From Pseudomonas rhizophila (GTDB lineage: Bacteria; Pseudomonadota; Gammaproteobacteria; Pseudomonadales; Pseudomonadaceae): a DNA stretch of 64,000 bases. The first letter of the stretch is position 1; the number at the start of each line of letters is the position of its first letter. A program made the translations under genes and the position numbers. The notes under the pieces are model-generated. The model was not told the origin of the DNA and searched no databases. It saw only the letters and a program-made list of their open reading frames with translations. The stretch covers positions 3,906,554 through 3,970,553 of the forward strand of contig NZ_CP024081.1 in NCBI RefSeq assembly GCF_003033885.1, read 5' to 3'. Below, piece after piece: positions 9,110 through 18,682 of this stretch.

Positions 9110-9128
9110 AATGAGAGTGATTCTAATT
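9110..9128 (-). promoter_or_regulatory. Fur box
   Basis: Read on the minus strand, AATTAGAATCACTCTCATT matches 16 of 19 positions of a typical Pseudomonas Fur site (AATGATAATCATTCTCATT), counted by eye. It lies immediately upstream of the ECF sigma gene, where iron repression is expected. Confidence 0.8.
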
Positions 9129-9264
9129 AATGTTCCCGCACGAATCCAACTTCTTTATCGAACCGCTCTGTTAATGACCCTGGCCTATCGTTTTTCGCCA
9201 GCCTGCCAAACGGGTGGTTCGCCCCCCAACGCAGCCAGGGACGAACTCATTTGTTCAAACGGCC

Positions 9265-9786
9265 TCAGTGGCTGGCATGCAGTTGCTTCTGGACTTGCGG
9301 CATGGCCGAGGAGTGGTGGTTAAGGATCTTCCACTGACCGTCAATGCGTTCATAGATAAAGGTGTAGCGCGCCTGAACCTCGCGCTTGGAGCCGTCGGCG
9401 TTGGTCAGGGCAAAGGTATAGACACCACTGTCCATCGCCGCGTCAGGTCCCAGGTGACGGATTTCCCGGTAGTTGATCTGCCCCACCGGCTTGCCGGCCA
9501 GGAAGTGTTCAAAGTAATCCTGAATCAGTGCCGCCGTGTTGCGCACCTGGTTGGATACGGTGGGCTGCAATATCGCATCCGGCGCATACAGGCTGGTTAC
9601 TGCAGCAGCGTTGCCGGTTTTGAGGGCCGCGTTCCAGCGGTCGAACAATGCGGCGATTTCACGGTCATTCTGATTCTGTGGCTGCTCGGCTACGGTGCGA
9701 TAAACGTATGGCGTTGTTTCAAGTGCCAGGGCCAAGGGTGTGGTCAGCATGAAAAAAGCGGCAGCGGCGAAGGTTTTCAGTTTCAT
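9265..9786 (-). CDS. Secreted SgcJ/EcaC-like NTF2-fold protein (DUF4440 type)
   Basis: A 173-residue protein with a clear signal peptide (MKLKTFAAAAFFMLTTPLAL then ALETTP) and an NTF2-like domain: IAALFDRWNAALKTGNAAAV, SLYAPDAILQPTVSNQVR, and the terminal YTFIYERIDGQWKILNHHSS, which is the hallmark ending of SgcJ/EcaC and CaMKII-association-like proteins. It is likely periplasmic. Despite the oxidoreductase name carried by the family, no cofactor motif is visible and no reaction can be assigned. AGGAA lies 9 bases before ATG 9786. It is divergent from the sensor kinase at 9954 and separated from the sigma factor gene by a short AT-rich gap. Confidence 0.85.
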   Translation of the reverse strand: MKLKTFAAAAFFMLTTPLALALETTPYVYRTVAEQPQNQNDREIAALFDRWNAALKTGNAAAVTSLYAPDAILQPTVSNQVRNTAALIQDYFEHFLAGKPVGQINYREIRHLGPDAAMDSGVYTFALTNADGSKREVQARYTFIYERIDGQWKILNHHSSAMPQVQKQLHASH

Positions 9787-9953
9787 CGTAACGTTCCTGT
9801 GGGTTTCAATGAGCCGACTTTGCCGGGCCTGGCGGCCTTCGCCATCGGCCAACCGGTGCCGATTGCCTATGCCGTTCGGCAGATAGGCCCGGTGCTGATG
9901 ACACGCTCTAATACCGCCACGCCGACCGGTCCCATCCACGCTGGAGCCCTATC

Positions 9954-11138
9954 ATGCAAAGCCCACCCCATGACCCCGGCAGTGCCCTGGCCATCCGGAC
10001 CCAATATCGCCAGTCGCAAAGTCGTGCCGCACGCCTGCGCCTGCTGTTGGGCACCGGCCATGAACTGACGCAATTGCCCCTGTCGGCGATGCGCCAGCGC
10101 GCAGTGCAACGAGCGTGCGCATTCATGGCCATGGATCATGGCCTGCTGCTGGAGTGGGCAGCGGACACCACGTTTCGCACCATCGCCAGCCATGGCAGCC
10201 AAGAACGGCTCGATCTGCTTGCCAACCTGGCTCAGCCGCCGTCAGCCGAGCCACAATGGCTGGAGTACCCTGGCAGCGCCCTGCCCCAGGTCTTGCGCGT
10301 TCCGTTGCGTGGCTCCGACGGTGTGGTGTTCGGGGCTTTATTGCTGGGCAACGGCGTAGCCCTGGGCACGCCGGACAACGAGGATATTGAGTCACTGCAA
10401 TTGCTGGCGACCCTGCTGGCTGCCCATTTGGAGAACAGTCGTCTGCTCGAAGCGTTGCAGGCCCGCGAACGCACCATGTCCGAGCTGGTCCATCGACTGT
10501 TCAGCGCCCAGGAAGACGAACGCAAGCGTGTGGCCTACGACCTGCATGATGGCCTGGCACAGAACCTGGCCGGCCTGCATCAGCGCCTGCAGGGGTTCGC
10601 CGGTCGCTGCCCGCCTCTGCCGCCGGCCCTGGCGAACGACTTGCAGGCCATCCTCGATCTCGCCCGGGGTTGTGTCGGCGAAGGCCGGCAGTTGATCGGC
10701 GGTCTGCGTCCCCATGCGCTGGATGACTTCGGTCTGTACAAAGCCGTCGACAAGGAAGCCGACCGCCTGCGGGATGCAGGCCTGTCGGTGGACTGGGCCG
10801 AGCACAGCGCCGCTCGCCTGCCGGGCAACACCGAAATCGCCTTGTTCCGCATTGCCCAGGAAGGCATCAACAACATTCTCAAGCACGCCCGGGCCAGCCA
10901 TGTACGCCTGGGATTGATGGTGAGCGACGACCGGGCCTCGCTGCGGGTCGAAGACAATGGCCGTGGTTTTGCTCTGGAACAACCCATCGAGACCAATGGC
11001 ACCTGCCATCTGGGCCTGGCGGCGATGCAGGAACGTGCCAGCCTGCTGGGCGGCCACCTGAGCTGTTTCAGCCAGCCCGATGGTGGCACCCGTTTGCTGG
11101 CCAGCGTCCCCCTACCCACCCACGGAACACACTCATGA
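9954..11138 (+). CDS. Cytoplasmic NarX-type sensor histidine kinase
   Basis: A 394-residue kinase without membrane segments. The N-terminal part (residues ~25-170) is GAF-like ([15 protein letters not shown] ... [11 protein letters not shown]). A HisKA_3 dimerisation helix follows with the phospho-accepting His near residue 198 in [18 protein letters not shown]. The HATPase domain shows [18 protein letters not shown] (N box), VEDNGRGF (G1) and [14 protein letters not shown] (G2). These features place it with NarX/UhpB-like kinases that phosphorylate LuxR-type regulators. Its stop codon overlaps the start of such a regulator (ATGA at 11135), so the pair is almost certainly cognate. The signal is unknown; a soluble GAF-like input suggests a cytoplasmic ligand or redox cue. 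Confidence 0.9.
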   Translation: MQSPPHDPGSALAIRTQYRQSQSRAARLRLLLGTGHELTQLPLSAMRQRAVQRACAFMAMDHGLLLEWAADTTFRTIASHGSQERLDLLANLAQPPSAEPQWLEYPGSALPQVLRVPLRGSDGVVFGALLLGNGVALGTPDNEDIESLQLLATLLAAHLENSRLLEALQARERTMSELVHRLFSAQEDERKRVAYDLHDGLAQNLAGLHQRLQGFAGRCPPLPPALANDLQAILDLARGCVGEGRQLIGGLRPHALDDFGLYKAVDKEADRLRDAGLSVDWAEHSAARLPGNTEIALFRIAQEGINNILKHARASHVRLGLMVSDDRASLRVEDNGRGFALEQPIETNGTCHLGLAAMQERASLLGGHLSCFSQPDGGTRLLASVPLPTHGTHS

Positions 11139-11803
11139 CGTCCCCTTTACGCCTGCTTTTGGCCGATGATCACGAAGTGACCCGCACCGGTTTTATCAGC
11201 ATGCTCGCCGGCAGCCCGGGGTTCGAAGTCGTCGGCCAGGCCAGCGACGGCCAGGAAGCCCTCGATCTGTGCGAGCGGCTGCAACCGGACATCGCCATTC
11301 TCGACATTCGCATGCCGGTGCTCAATGGTCTGGGGGCGGCGCGTATCCTGCAGCAGCGCCAGCCGGGGATCAAAGTGGTGATCTTCACCATGGACGACAG
11401 CCCTGATCACCTTGAAGCCGCCATCGGCGCGGGCGCGGTCGGTTATCTGCTCAAGGATGCCAGCCGCGATGAAGTGCTGGACGCCCTCAAACGGGTCGCC
11501 CAGGGCGAAGAGGCCCTGAACAGTTCGGTCAGTGCGCGCCTGCTGCGGCGCATGGCCGAGCGCGGTGCCAGTGGCGCTACCCCGGTCCAGGCCCTGACAG
11601 CCCGCGAGCGCCAGGTGTTGGGGCTGGTGGCCGGCGGCTTCAGCAACCGTGAAATCGGCGAAAAACTCGGCATCGCCCCCGGCACCGCCAAGGCCCACGT
11701 GGAGCGCGTCATCGGCAAGTTGGGAGCCGCCGATCGAACCCAGGCCGCCGTGCGCGGTGTTGCTCTGGGGTTGGTGGCACAACCCAGCGGGCAATGGCCA
11801 TGA
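11135..11803 (+). CDS. NarL/FixJ family response regulator
   Basis: A 222-residue regulator with a receiver domain (acidic pair D11-D12, phospho-acceptor D57 in AILDIRMP, then [10 protein letters not shown] and GYLLKDAS) and a C-terminal LuxR helix-turn-helix ([20 protein letters not shown] then [20 protein letters not shown]). It is translationally coupled to the kinase upstream by a 4-base ATGA overlap and to the hybrid kinase downstream by another overlap at its end. It should bind DNA as a phosphorylated dimer; no target site could be recognised in the neighbouring gaps. Confidence 0.94.
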   Translation: MTSPLRLLLADDHEVTRTGFISMLAGSPGFEVVGQASDGQEALDLCERLQPDIAILDIRMPVLNGLGAARILQQRQPGIKVVIFTMDDSPDHLEAAIGAGAVGYLLKDASRDEVLDALKRVAQGEEALNSSVSARLLRRMAERGASGATPVQALTARERQVLGLVAGGFSNREIGEKLGIAPGTAKAHVERVIGKLGAADRTQAAVRGVALGLVAQPSGQWP

Positions 11804-14112
11804 GATTCCTCGCCGCCCGCCGCTGGGCCAACCTGCCATTGCGGGGCAAGGCATTGGTGGTCATTTCCCTGCCCCTGGTGGTGCTGTTGCTGTCGCTGGT
11901 GCTGATCTACATCACCGAACGCCAGACCGCCCGGGCCGAAGAAGACGTGCGCCGGGTGCTGCTGGTCCAGGGCGATATCCAGACGGTGCATACCCTGCTG
12001 GCCGAAGCCGCAGCCAGCGTGCGCGGTTACCTGCTGACCCGGCGCGAAGACTTCCTGCCCAGCTACGAACAGGCCACGCCGCTGATCAAGGCCGCGTTGC
12101 AACGGTTGGACCACAACATCCGCGACGCCCGGATGCGCGAGCGCCTCAAGACCATCACCCCACTGATCGCAGAAAAACTCGATGGGCTGGATGCCTTGCG
12201 CAACGGCAAGGCCGATGACACAGCGGCCATCACGACGATTCTGATCGAAAACAAACACGTCCTGGACGTGCTGCGCGAGCAGATCAACGCCATGCGTATA
12301 CGTGAGGACGCCCTGCTCGCCGACCGCAGTGCCGCCGCCTCGGCCACGCGCATGCGCCTGTTGTTCGCCACGCTACTGGCGGCGCTGTGCGGGCTGCTTG
12401 GCGCCATCGTGGCGGTGCTGTTCCTGTCCAAGGGCATTGTCGCCCGCGTGCAACAGGTGCAAGGCAACGCTCAGCGCCTGGCCTTGGGTCAACCGTTGCT
12501 GCCGCAACCGCCGGAGCAGGACGAAATCGGCCAGTTGGGCACTCGTCTGGTAGAGGCCGGGCAGTTGCTTGCCGAACGCGAGCGGGCTCTGCGGGATAAC
12601 GAAGAACGCTTGCGACTGATCATCGATGGGGTGAAGGACTACGGCATCTTTGCGCTGGACGCTCAAGGCCATGTCATTACCTGGAACGCCGGCGCCGAAC
12701 GGATCAAGGGTTACACCGAACAGGAAATCCTCGGCCGGCATTTTTCGTTGTTCTATCTGAGCGAAGAATGCCCGGCGCACCCGGACATGGCGCTGCACGA
12801 AGCGGCCCGTGACGGTCATTACATGGAAGAAGGCTGGCGCTGTCGCAAGGACGGCAGCCGCTTCTGGGCCAGTGTGGTCATCACTGCCCAGTACGACAGT
12901 ACCGGCACCCTGCGCGGGTTTTCCAAGATCACCCGCGACATCACTGACCGCCGCGCCGCCGAGATCGCCCTGCGCACCGCCCGTGAAGAAGCCGAAAGCG
13001 CCAGCCGCGCCAAGAGCGAATTTCTCTCGCGCATGAGCCACGAACTGCGCACACCCCTGAACGCCATACTCGGCTTCGCGCAACTGCTGGACATGGACTC
13101 CAGCGCCGGCCAGCGCCCACAGGTCAGTCACATCCTGCGCGCCGGCCAGCATTTGCTGGCATTGATCAACGAGGTGCTGGACATTGCCCGGATCGAGGCC
13201 GGTCGTCTGCCGCTGAACATTGAGCCGATTGCCTTGACGACGGTGTTGCATGAAACCCTGACGCTGGTTTCACCCATGGCGGCCGACGCCGGGATTCAGT
13301 TAGCCGAGCTGGCGCCGCTACCCGACAGCAGCGGTGTGCTGGCCGACCGTCAACGCCTGGTGCAGGTGCTGCTCAATCTGTTGTCCAACGCCATCAAGTA
13401 CAACCGGCCCGGCGGTGAAGTGCGCATTGAAGTGACGGCCCAGGGGCCGCGAGTCAGCATTGCCGTCAGCGACACCGGGCATGGCATTGCCCCCGAGCAG
13501 CTTGACCGGTTGTTCAAGCCGTTCGAGCGCCTGGGTGCCGATCCACAGGTCGAGGGCACCGGTCTTGGGCTGTCCTTGAGCAAGAGCCTGCTGGAAATGA
13601 TGCAAGGCAGCCTGCAGGTCCACAGCGAGCCGGGGCAAGGTTGTTGTTTTACCCTGCAATTGCCCGGTGCCCGGGTGGAACACGCCCGCTTGCCCCCCAT
13701 CGTCGCGCTTAAGGCACCGCGTCCGTCAGTCGAATATCACGGCAAGATACTGTGCATCGAAGACAACCTGTCGAGCCTGGCGCTGATCGAGACCCTGATG
13801 CAGCGACGTCCGGGTATTCAACTGCTGTCGAGCATGCAAGGCCAGTTGGGCCTGGACCTGGCTCGCCAGCACGCCCCGCAGTTGATCCTGCTGGACGTGA
13901 CCCTGCCGGACCTGACAGGCCTGGAGGTGCTGCGCCGCTTGCGGCAATCGGCGGCTACGGCGTCCACACCGGTACTGATGATCACCGCCGATGCCAGCGA
14001 CCTGACCCACCGTGCCCTGCACGAAGCCGGGGCCACAGCGATCCTGACCAAACCCATTCATATCCAGGCCTTTCTCGGCCACCTTGAACGTTATTTACCG
14101 GAGCCCGCATGA
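11800..14112 (+). CDS. Membrane-bound hybrid sensor histidine kinase (CHASE3-like, PAS, HisKA, HATPase, receiver)
   Basis: A protein of 770 residues. A first membrane helix (residues ~20-40, [19 protein letters not shown]) is followed by a periplasmic helical region of CHASE3 type ([20 protein letters not shown]) and a second helix near residues 190-210. A HAMP-like linker comes next, then a PAS domain (~265-380, [20 protein letters not shown]) and the HisKA box with phospho-His near 414 ([19 protein letters not shown]). The HATPase shows [15 protein letters not shown] and GTGLGLSLS, and the receiver has its acceptor Asp near 699 ([13 protein letters not shown]). ATG 11800 gives an ATGA overlap with the preceding regulator; ATG 11794 is an alternative. 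Its own receiver and the separate one downstream suggest a phosphorelay. Confidence 0.92.
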   Translation: MRFLAARRWANLPLRGKALVVISLPLVVLLLSLVLIYITERQTARAEEDVRRVLLVQGDIQTVHTLLAEAAASVRGYLLTRREDFLPSYEQATPLIKAALQRLDHNIRDARMRERLKTITPLIAEKLDGLDALRNGKADDTAAITTILIENKHVLDVLREQINAMRIREDALLADRSAAASATRMRLLFATLLAALCGLLGAIVAVLFLSKGIVARVQQVQGNAQRLALGQPLLPQPPEQDEIGQLGTRLVEAGQLLAERERALRDNEERLRLIIDGVKDYGIFALDAQGHVITWNAGAERIKGYTEQEILGRHFSLFYLSEECPAHPDMALHEAARDGHYMEEGWRCRKDGSRFWASVVITAQYDSTGTLRGFSKITRDITDRRAAEIALRTAREEAESASRAKSEFLSRMSHELRTPLNAILGFAQLLDMDSSAGQRPQVSHILRAGQHLLALINEVLDIARIEAGRLPLNIEPIALTTVLHETLTLVSPMAADAGIQLAELAPLPDSSGVLADRQRLVQVLLNLLSNAIKYNRPGGEVRIEVTAQGPRVSIAVSDTGHGIAPEQLDRLFKPFERLGADPQVEGTGLGLSLSKSLLEMMQGSLQVHSEPGQGCCFTLQLPGARVEHARLPPIVALKAPRPSVEYHGKILCIEDNLSSLALIETLMQRRPGIQLLSSMQGQLGLDLARQHAPQLILLDVTLPDLTGLEVLRRLRQSAATASTPVLMITADASDLTHRALHEAGATAILTKPIHIQAFLGHLERYLPEPA

Positions 14113-14567
14113 ATCGCGATTTGCGCATCCTGATCGTTGACGATCAGCGCCCCAACCTGGACCTGATGGAGCAGTTGCTGGCTCGCGAAGGGCTGCACAA
14201 CGTACTGAGCAGCACCGAGCCTTTGCGCACCCTCGACCTGTTCAACAGTTTTGAGCCTGACCTGGTGATCCTGGACCTGCACATGCCGGCATTCGATGGC
14301 TTCGCCGTGCTGGAGCAGCTCAACCGGCGCATCCCGGCAAACGACTACCTGCCGATCCTGGTGCTGACTGCCGACGCCACCCGCCTGCGCGCCCTGGCGC
14401 TGGGCGCCCGGGACTTCATCAGCAAACCCCTGGATGCGCTGGAAACCATGCTGCGCATCTGGAATCTGCTGGAAACACGGGCGCTCTATAAGGCGTTGCG
14501 CGAGCTGGTTCCATCGCAGCAGATCGAACTGTTGCGCCAGCACCGGCCGGCCGCCGGCGCGGTTTAG
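14109..14567 (+). CDS. Single-domain response regulator with short C-terminal tail
   Basis: A 152-residue protein consisting of a receiver domain: acidic pocket D11-D12, acceptor D56 in DLVILDLHMPAFDG, conserved T/K positions in VLTADAT and FISKPLDA. A 30-residue helical tail, YKALRELVPSQQIELLRQHR, completes it. The receiver resembles the N-terminal part of RpfG/HD-GYP proteins, but no output domain follows before the stop. It overlaps the hybrid kinase by 4 bases (ATGA), so it is probably that kinase's partner. It may act by protein contact or as a phosphate sink. Confidence 0.9.
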   Translation: MNRDLRILIVDDQRPNLDLMEQLLAREGLHNVLSSTEPLRTLDLFNSFEPDLVILDLHMPAFDGFAVLEQLNRRIPANDYLPILVLTADATRLRALALGARDFISKPLDALETMLRIWNLLETRALYKALRELVPSQQIELLRQHRPAAGAV

Positions 14568-14600
14568 TCCGATTACGCCGGGCCGCAACAGGCTCGGGTT

Positions 14601-15434
14601 CTATTCGATGCGGTAGTGAAAGGTATTGCGCACCGCCGGCACTGTCACGGCCTGGCCGTCGACGATCCGCGGCTGATAACGAAAGGTCTGGGCCGCAGTC
14701 AGCGAGGGTCGGATGAATAACGGATGGCAGCCGTCCAGCACCTTGGGGTTGTCGATTCGCCCGTCCGGCTTGACGCTGTACTCCACCGTGCAATCGCCTT
14801 CCAGCCCTTTGTCCAAAGCCCGTTGCGGATAATCCGGAGCCTCTTTGCTCAGAGGTTGATAGTGGCGACTGTCGGCGGAGGCCAGACGCGCCTGTTCGGC
14901 TTGGCGTTGCCGGGCGAGCGCCTGGGCCTGTTGAGCCGCTTGGCGCTGTCGTTCGGCGGCCTGTTGCTCGGCTTCCTGCTGACGTCGCTGGTTCTCCTGA
15001 CGCTCGCGCTGCTGCTGGGCCTGTTGCTCGGCCTGCTGCTCGCGCTTTTGCTCCTCGACCCGTTTGCGCGCCAGGGTTGCCTGCTCCAGTTTCTGCGCTT
15101 GGAGCCTTGGATCAACCGCAGGTTTGCTCGGCGCCGGGCGTGGCGCTTGCACGGGAGCCGGCGTGGCTTCGACCGGTTCTGGGGCGACCTCTGCCACGGC
15201 GGTCGGCGCAGGCGCTTCAGGCACCGGCAGCGGTGGCAACATCACCAATTGCGTGCGCAGCACCCGGGGCGCTTCGACGGTCGGTTTCTCTACGGTCCAG
15301 CCCAGCACCAGCAATGCCGCGACAACCGCGTGCAAGGCCACGGCGAGTCCCGCTGCCAGGCTGTTCCTCCAGAAACCACTGCCGGACACCGTGGGTAAAC
15401 CCAAGGATGGACTGTGCATGATCATCGCCGTCAT
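14601..15434 (-). CDS. tonB: TonB energy-transducing protein
   Basis: A 277-residue TonB. One N-terminal membrane anchor (residues ~20-45, SLAAGLAVALHAVVAALLVL) carries the His expected to contact ExbB/ExbD. A Pro/Ala-rich segment (PAPTAVAEVAPEPVEATPAP) is followed by a long Gln/Glu/Arg coiled region across the periplasm (about 110-185). The C-terminal domain DYPQRALDKGLEGDCTVEYS ... RNTFHYRIE docks with the receptor's Ton box. It overlaps exbD by 4 bases and closes a minus-strand set that begins with the receptor and phytase genes, so it is probably a dedicated energiser for that receptor rather than the main cellular TonB. Confidence 0.92.
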   Translation of the reverse strand: MTAMIMHSPSLGLPTVSGSGFWRNSLAAGLAVALHAVVAALLVLGWTVEKPTVEAPRVLRTQLVMLPPLPVPEAPAPTAVAEVAPEPVEATPAPVQAPRPAPSKPAVDPRLQAQKLEQATLARKRVEEQKREQQAEQQAQQQRERQENQRRQQEAEQQAAERQRQAAQQAQALARQRQAEQARLASADSRHYQPLSKEAPDYPQRALDKGLEGDCTVEYSVKPDGRIDNPKVLDGCHPLFIRPSLTAAQTFRYQPRIVDGQAVTVPAVRNTFHYRIE

Positions 15435-15877
15435 CGGGGTGCCTCGGTCACCAGGCCAAGGTTGCTCACTCCGCCCTGCTGCAAGGCGGCCATGGCGGCC
15501 ACGACACGACCGTAGTCGGCGTGGTCGTCGGCACGGATATACACCTGGGTATCGCTGCGCTCGGCGACAACCTGGGCCACTTTGGCGCGCATCTGATCCA
15601 GGTCCACGGCGCTGTCGGTCTGGCTTTGGGTGTCCAGTTCAGCACCCAGGTTCCAGTAGTAACCGCCCTCGGCCTTAACAGACAGGGTCAGGATCTGTTG
15701 GCGGCTATCGTTGGCCAATGCCTGGCTGGCGACCTTGGGCAGCTCGATTTTCACGCCTTGGGTCAGCATGGGTGCCGTGACCATGAAGATCACCAGCAGC
15801 ACCAGCATCACATCGATGTAAGGCACCACGTTCATTTCGGCCTTGGGCCCGTGCTTGCGTTGCGGCTTGACTAGCAT
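15431..15877 (-). CDS. exbD: ExbD biopolymer transport protein
   Basis: A 148-residue inner-membrane protein with one N-terminal membrane helix containing the essential Asp (EMNVVPYIDVMLVLLVIFMV) and a periplasmic ExbD/TolR domain (GVKIELPKVASQ ... VYIRADDHADYGRVVAAMAA). With ExbB it forms the proton-driven motor that powers TonB. It starts 13 bases after exbB ends and its stop overlaps the tonB start. Confidence 0.94.
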   Translation of the reverse strand: MLVKPQRKHGPKAEMNVVPYIDVMLVLLVIFMVTAPMLTQGVKIELPKVASQALANDSRQQILTLSVKAEGGYYWNLGAELDTQSQTDSAVDLDQMRAKVAQVVAERSDTQVYIRADDHADYGRVVAAMAALQQGGVSNLGLVTEAPR

Positions 15878-15890
15878 CTGCCCTCTCCTC

Positions 15891-16598
15891 TCAAGCGGCC
15901 GCGGCCAGGTTCACCGGAGCGCCGTGCAGCTTGCGATGCAGGCGTGCCTGCAACTCGTTGCCAAACGCGTAGTAGCGTGTCAGCAAGGTCTGGCCGCGGG
16001 CGGAAAAGCGGTTGTAGGCGATCACCGCGGGAATCGCCGCGAACAGGCCGATGGCGGTGGCGATCAACGCCTCGGCGATGCCCGGCGCCACGGTGGAGAG
16101 GCTGGCCTGTTGCACCTGGGACAACCCCAGGAAGGCATTCATGATCCCCCAGACCGTGCCGAACAAACCGATGTAAGGGCTGACCGAACCGACCGTGGCG
16201 AGAAACTGCAAGCCTTTCTCCAACTGCACCTCCTGCTCGCTGATTGCCACTTGCAGCGAACGCTCCACCCCTTCAAGCACCACCTGTGGGCTGCCGGAGG
16301 GCACGTTGAGCTGGGTGAAAGCCTGGAAGCCGGCGTGAAAGATCGGCTCCACGCCGCCCTCTTCCTCGCGCACCTGGGCGGTCTCGCGCAGCAGCGCTGG
16401 CAAATCGCTGGTGCTGCGAAAACGCTGCATGAAACCCTTGAACTGGCGCTCGGTGCGGCGCAGCACGGCGCTGCGCTGGATGATCAGGTACCAGCTCAGC
16501 AGCGAGGCCAGCAGCAGTGTGAGCATAACGGCCTTGACCAGAAGACTCGCATCGCTGATCAGGCCCCAGATTGTCATATGTTCCAGCGTGGCTTGCAT
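15891..16598 (-). CDS. exbB: ExbB/TolQ family proton channel protein
   Basis: A 235-residue MotA/TolQ/ExbB protein. The first membrane helix is LLVKAVMLTLLLASLLSWYL. A cytoplasmic loop follows, and then a conserved block with two helices: LQFLATVGSVSPYIGLFGTV, GIMNAFLGL, and GIAEALIATAIGLFAAIPAV. ATG 16598 is chosen because AGGAG lies eight bases upstream; the frame stays open further 5' but without coding character. It lies 64 bases after the phytase stop, in the same direction. Confidence 0.94.
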   Translation of the reverse strand: MQATLEHMTIWGLISDASLLVKAVMLTLLLASLLSWYLIIQRSAVLRRTERQFKGFMQRFRSTSDLPALLRETAQVREEEGGVEPIFHAGFQAFTQLNVPSGSPQVVLEGVERSLQVAISEQEVQLEKGLQFLATVGSVSPYIGLFGTVWGIMNAFLGLSQVQQASLSTVAPGIAEALIATAIGLFAAIPAVIAYNRFSARGQTLLTRYYAFGNELQARLHRKLHGAPVNLAAAA

Positions 16599-16662
16599 GG
16601 GTAGAACTCCTGTCTGGCTGCTATTCGATGAAATGTTCATGACCGGTTGATGACAGCGCCGC

Positions 16663-18600
16663 TCAAGGCAGGCGCAAGGCTTTCGCGACTTCGTTCCAGG
16701 GCACGAACTTGAAGTTCTGGGTCTGCTCGGGCATCCGTTTGCGGCCGTCCTGGACCACCAGCATGCCGTCGCTCCAGGGACCGCCAAGGTTGGCCGAAGT
16801 GACTTCCAGGCCATCGGTTTCCGAGGCGCCGTCGATGCCCGCGGCGCCGTTCAGGCCGACACGGAACGCACCGCGCACGGCATAAGGCGGTTCGGCATCA
16901 AGTAGCACATAGCTGTCGTTGCCCTGGCTTGAGATCACCAGGTAATCGTGGCCGGCGCCTTGGTACAGGGCGATGCCCTCGACGTCGGCATGCAACTGAG
17001 GTCCGACCTTGATCACGTTGTCCAATGTCGCCGGCCGGTCGGCCCGGGCATCCACCGCCCAGACTCCGACGTCTTCTTCACCGAGAAACAGCCGCTGGCG
17101 CCGGTCATCGGCGACGCACCCTTCAGGCTGGCTGTCGACGCTGAACTGGCGCACCAACTGCCCTTTCACCACGCCGTCCGGGGCGCTGAGGCGGTACTGC
17201 AAATAGCGCCCGTCCTTGCCATTGGCGAAGGCATACAGTTCGCCCTCAACCGGCTGGAACAGGCAGATGCCGTAGATTTCCTTGAGTGGCGTGGGGATCT
17301 CGCCGGCCTCGCGCAGTTCGCCGCTGACCCGGTCGATGCTGAACAGGCTGAGGCTGTTGCGGTCGCGGTTGCTGGCGACTGCCAGATCGACGGTTTGCGT
17401 ACCCAGCTTGAAGTTGCCGCGCACATCGACGTTGTTGAGGCGGCCCACCGCCAGCTCCTGCAGCAGCTTGCCGTGCAGGTCATACGTCAGCAGGCCTTGC
17501 TTCTTGTTAGTGCCCAGCACCCGGCTCAAGGCAGGTGTGGTGGGATGAACCCAGATCGCCGGATCATCCGCCGCGTCGCCCTGGCGCGCCACCGGCTCGC
17601 TCTGGCCAATGGCAGCCACTGTAGGCAGCACCGGCGGCAGGGACACAGGGGTGGGTTGCCAATTGATTTGGCCCTGATACAGGCGTGCGCTGTCATCGTC
17701 GCGCAACAACAGTTCAAGGCCGTTTTTCGTCGCCCGTACCGCCAGATTTTCCGGCTCGTTCAGGCCCGGCAGCGCCAGACGGGCTGTCGAGGTCCAGCCC
17801 TGGCCGTCTTGCTGATACAGATGCAGCTGTCGCGCTTGTGGGTCCAGGCCCAGCAACCCGCCTGGTAACGCCGCCAGGTCCCCAGCGGCCTGCTGGATGT
17901 CACCGAACGGCGTGCGCATCGCCACGGGTACACGCACGGCATCGGCCTCGGAGGATGCCGGGTAGGCCCACCAGCCGACTTGTTCCTCGTTGACGAACAG
18001 TTGATTGGCGCTGTCTTGCACCTGACAGGTCTGGGCATCGGGCGGCAGTGGCAAGCCGCGTACGCGCTGTGCACTGGCGCTCAGGTGCTCGCCGTTGCCC
18101 ACCAGCCATTGCTCCCCCTTGCCTTCTTCACCCACCAGAAACACAAACAGGTTGCTCGCTTCATCGCGGTACAGGCACAGCCCGTTCACCGGGAAATCTC
18201 GCGCAGGAAGGTACAGCGGCGTCCCCCACTGACGTTTATCCGGATCGAGGCTGACCAACAGTGCTTGCTGACGAGTGCTGTCGAGGCTGGCCACCAGAAC
18301 GTTCGCCCCGAGGGCACGGCTGTCGAGACCTTCGAAGGAGCCCTCCAGGCGTGACAGTTCGCGGCCTTGGGCATCCAGCAACAGCAAGCCTTCACGGGCG
18401 CTGGCCAGTCGTTCGCTGGTCCAATGGCCGGGTACGAATCCCAGGGCATTGATCGAGCGTTCCTGTGCCTGAGGCCAGGGTTGCAGCTTCAGGGTTGGGG
18501 AAGCCGCCAACGCTGGAACGCTTGCCAGGCTGATGAGCATTGCCAACAGGTACTGCTTGGGTAAAAAAAAAGCTGTGTTCAACGGAAAAATCCTTGTCAT
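16663..18600 (-). CDS. Beta-propeller 3-phytase (BPP), tandem-domain
   Basis: A 645-residue exported protein. The C-terminal half (from about residue 330) is a beta-propeller phytase. Its calcium/phosphate-site motifs are DDPAIWVHP, TNKKQGLLTYDLHGK, GRLNNVDVR, QPEGCVADD, GEEDVGVW, ADVEGIALYQ, SSQGNDSYVLLD and ASETDGLEV. The N-terminal half is a diverged second propeller, as in known dual-domain BPPs. The enzyme releases phosphate from inositol hexakisphosphate outside the cytoplasm. The signal peptide (YLLAMLISLASVPALAA) supports export. ATG 18600 has no good ribosome site; TTG 18582 has AAGGA at good spacing and gives a shorter leader. A run of nine A (T in the gene) lies in the leader codons. 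It sits between its receptor gene and exbB. Confidence 0.9.
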   Translation of the reverse strand: MTRIFPLNTAFFLPKQYLLAMLISLASVPALAASPTLKLQPWPQAQERSINALGFVPGHWTSERLASAREGLLLLDAQGRELSRLEGSFEGLDSRALGANVLVASLDSTRQQALLVSLDPDKRQWGTPLYLPARDFPVNGLCLYRDEASNLFVFLVGEEGKGEQWLVGNGEHLSASAQRVRGLPLPPDAQTCQVQDSANQLFVNEEQVGWWAYPASSEADAVRVPVAMRTPFGDIQQAAGDLAALPGGLLGLDPQARQLHLYQQDGQGWTSTARLALPGLNEPENLAVRATKNGLELLLRDDDSARLYQGQINWQPTPVSLPPVLPTVAAIGQSEPVARQGDAADDPAIWVHPTTPALSRVLGTNKKQGLLTYDLHGKLLQELAVGRLNNVDVRGNFKLGTQTVDLAVASNRDRNSLSLFSIDRVSGELREAGEIPTPLKEIYGICLFQPVEGELYAFANGKDGRYLQYRLSAPDGVVKGQLVRQFSVDSQPEGCVADDRRQRLFLGEEDVGVWAVDARADRPATLDNVIKVGPQLHADVEGIALYQGAGHDYLVISSQGNDSYVLLDAEPPYAVRGAFRVGLNGAAGIDGASETDGLEVTSANLGGPWSDGMLVVQDGRKRMPEQTQNFKFVPWNEVAKALRLP

Positions 18601-18634
18601 TGAGCCGGGTTCAAACGGGTCTTTTGTCCACCTG

Positions 18635-18664
18635 CAGGGCGAGGGGATTTTTCCCCTCGCCCTG
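18635..18664. promoter_or_regulatory. Perfect 12-bp hairpin between receptor and phytase genes
   Basis: CAGGGCGAGGGG and CCCCTCGCCCTG form a perfect stem around a six-base AT loop in the 82-bp gap between the receptor stop and the phytase start. No U-run follows on the minus strand, so it looks more like an mRNA-stabilising or processing hairpin, or a solo REP-like palindrome, than a terminator. Confidence 0.7.
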
Positions 18665-18682
18665 ACGGATCGGCGTCGCGAT

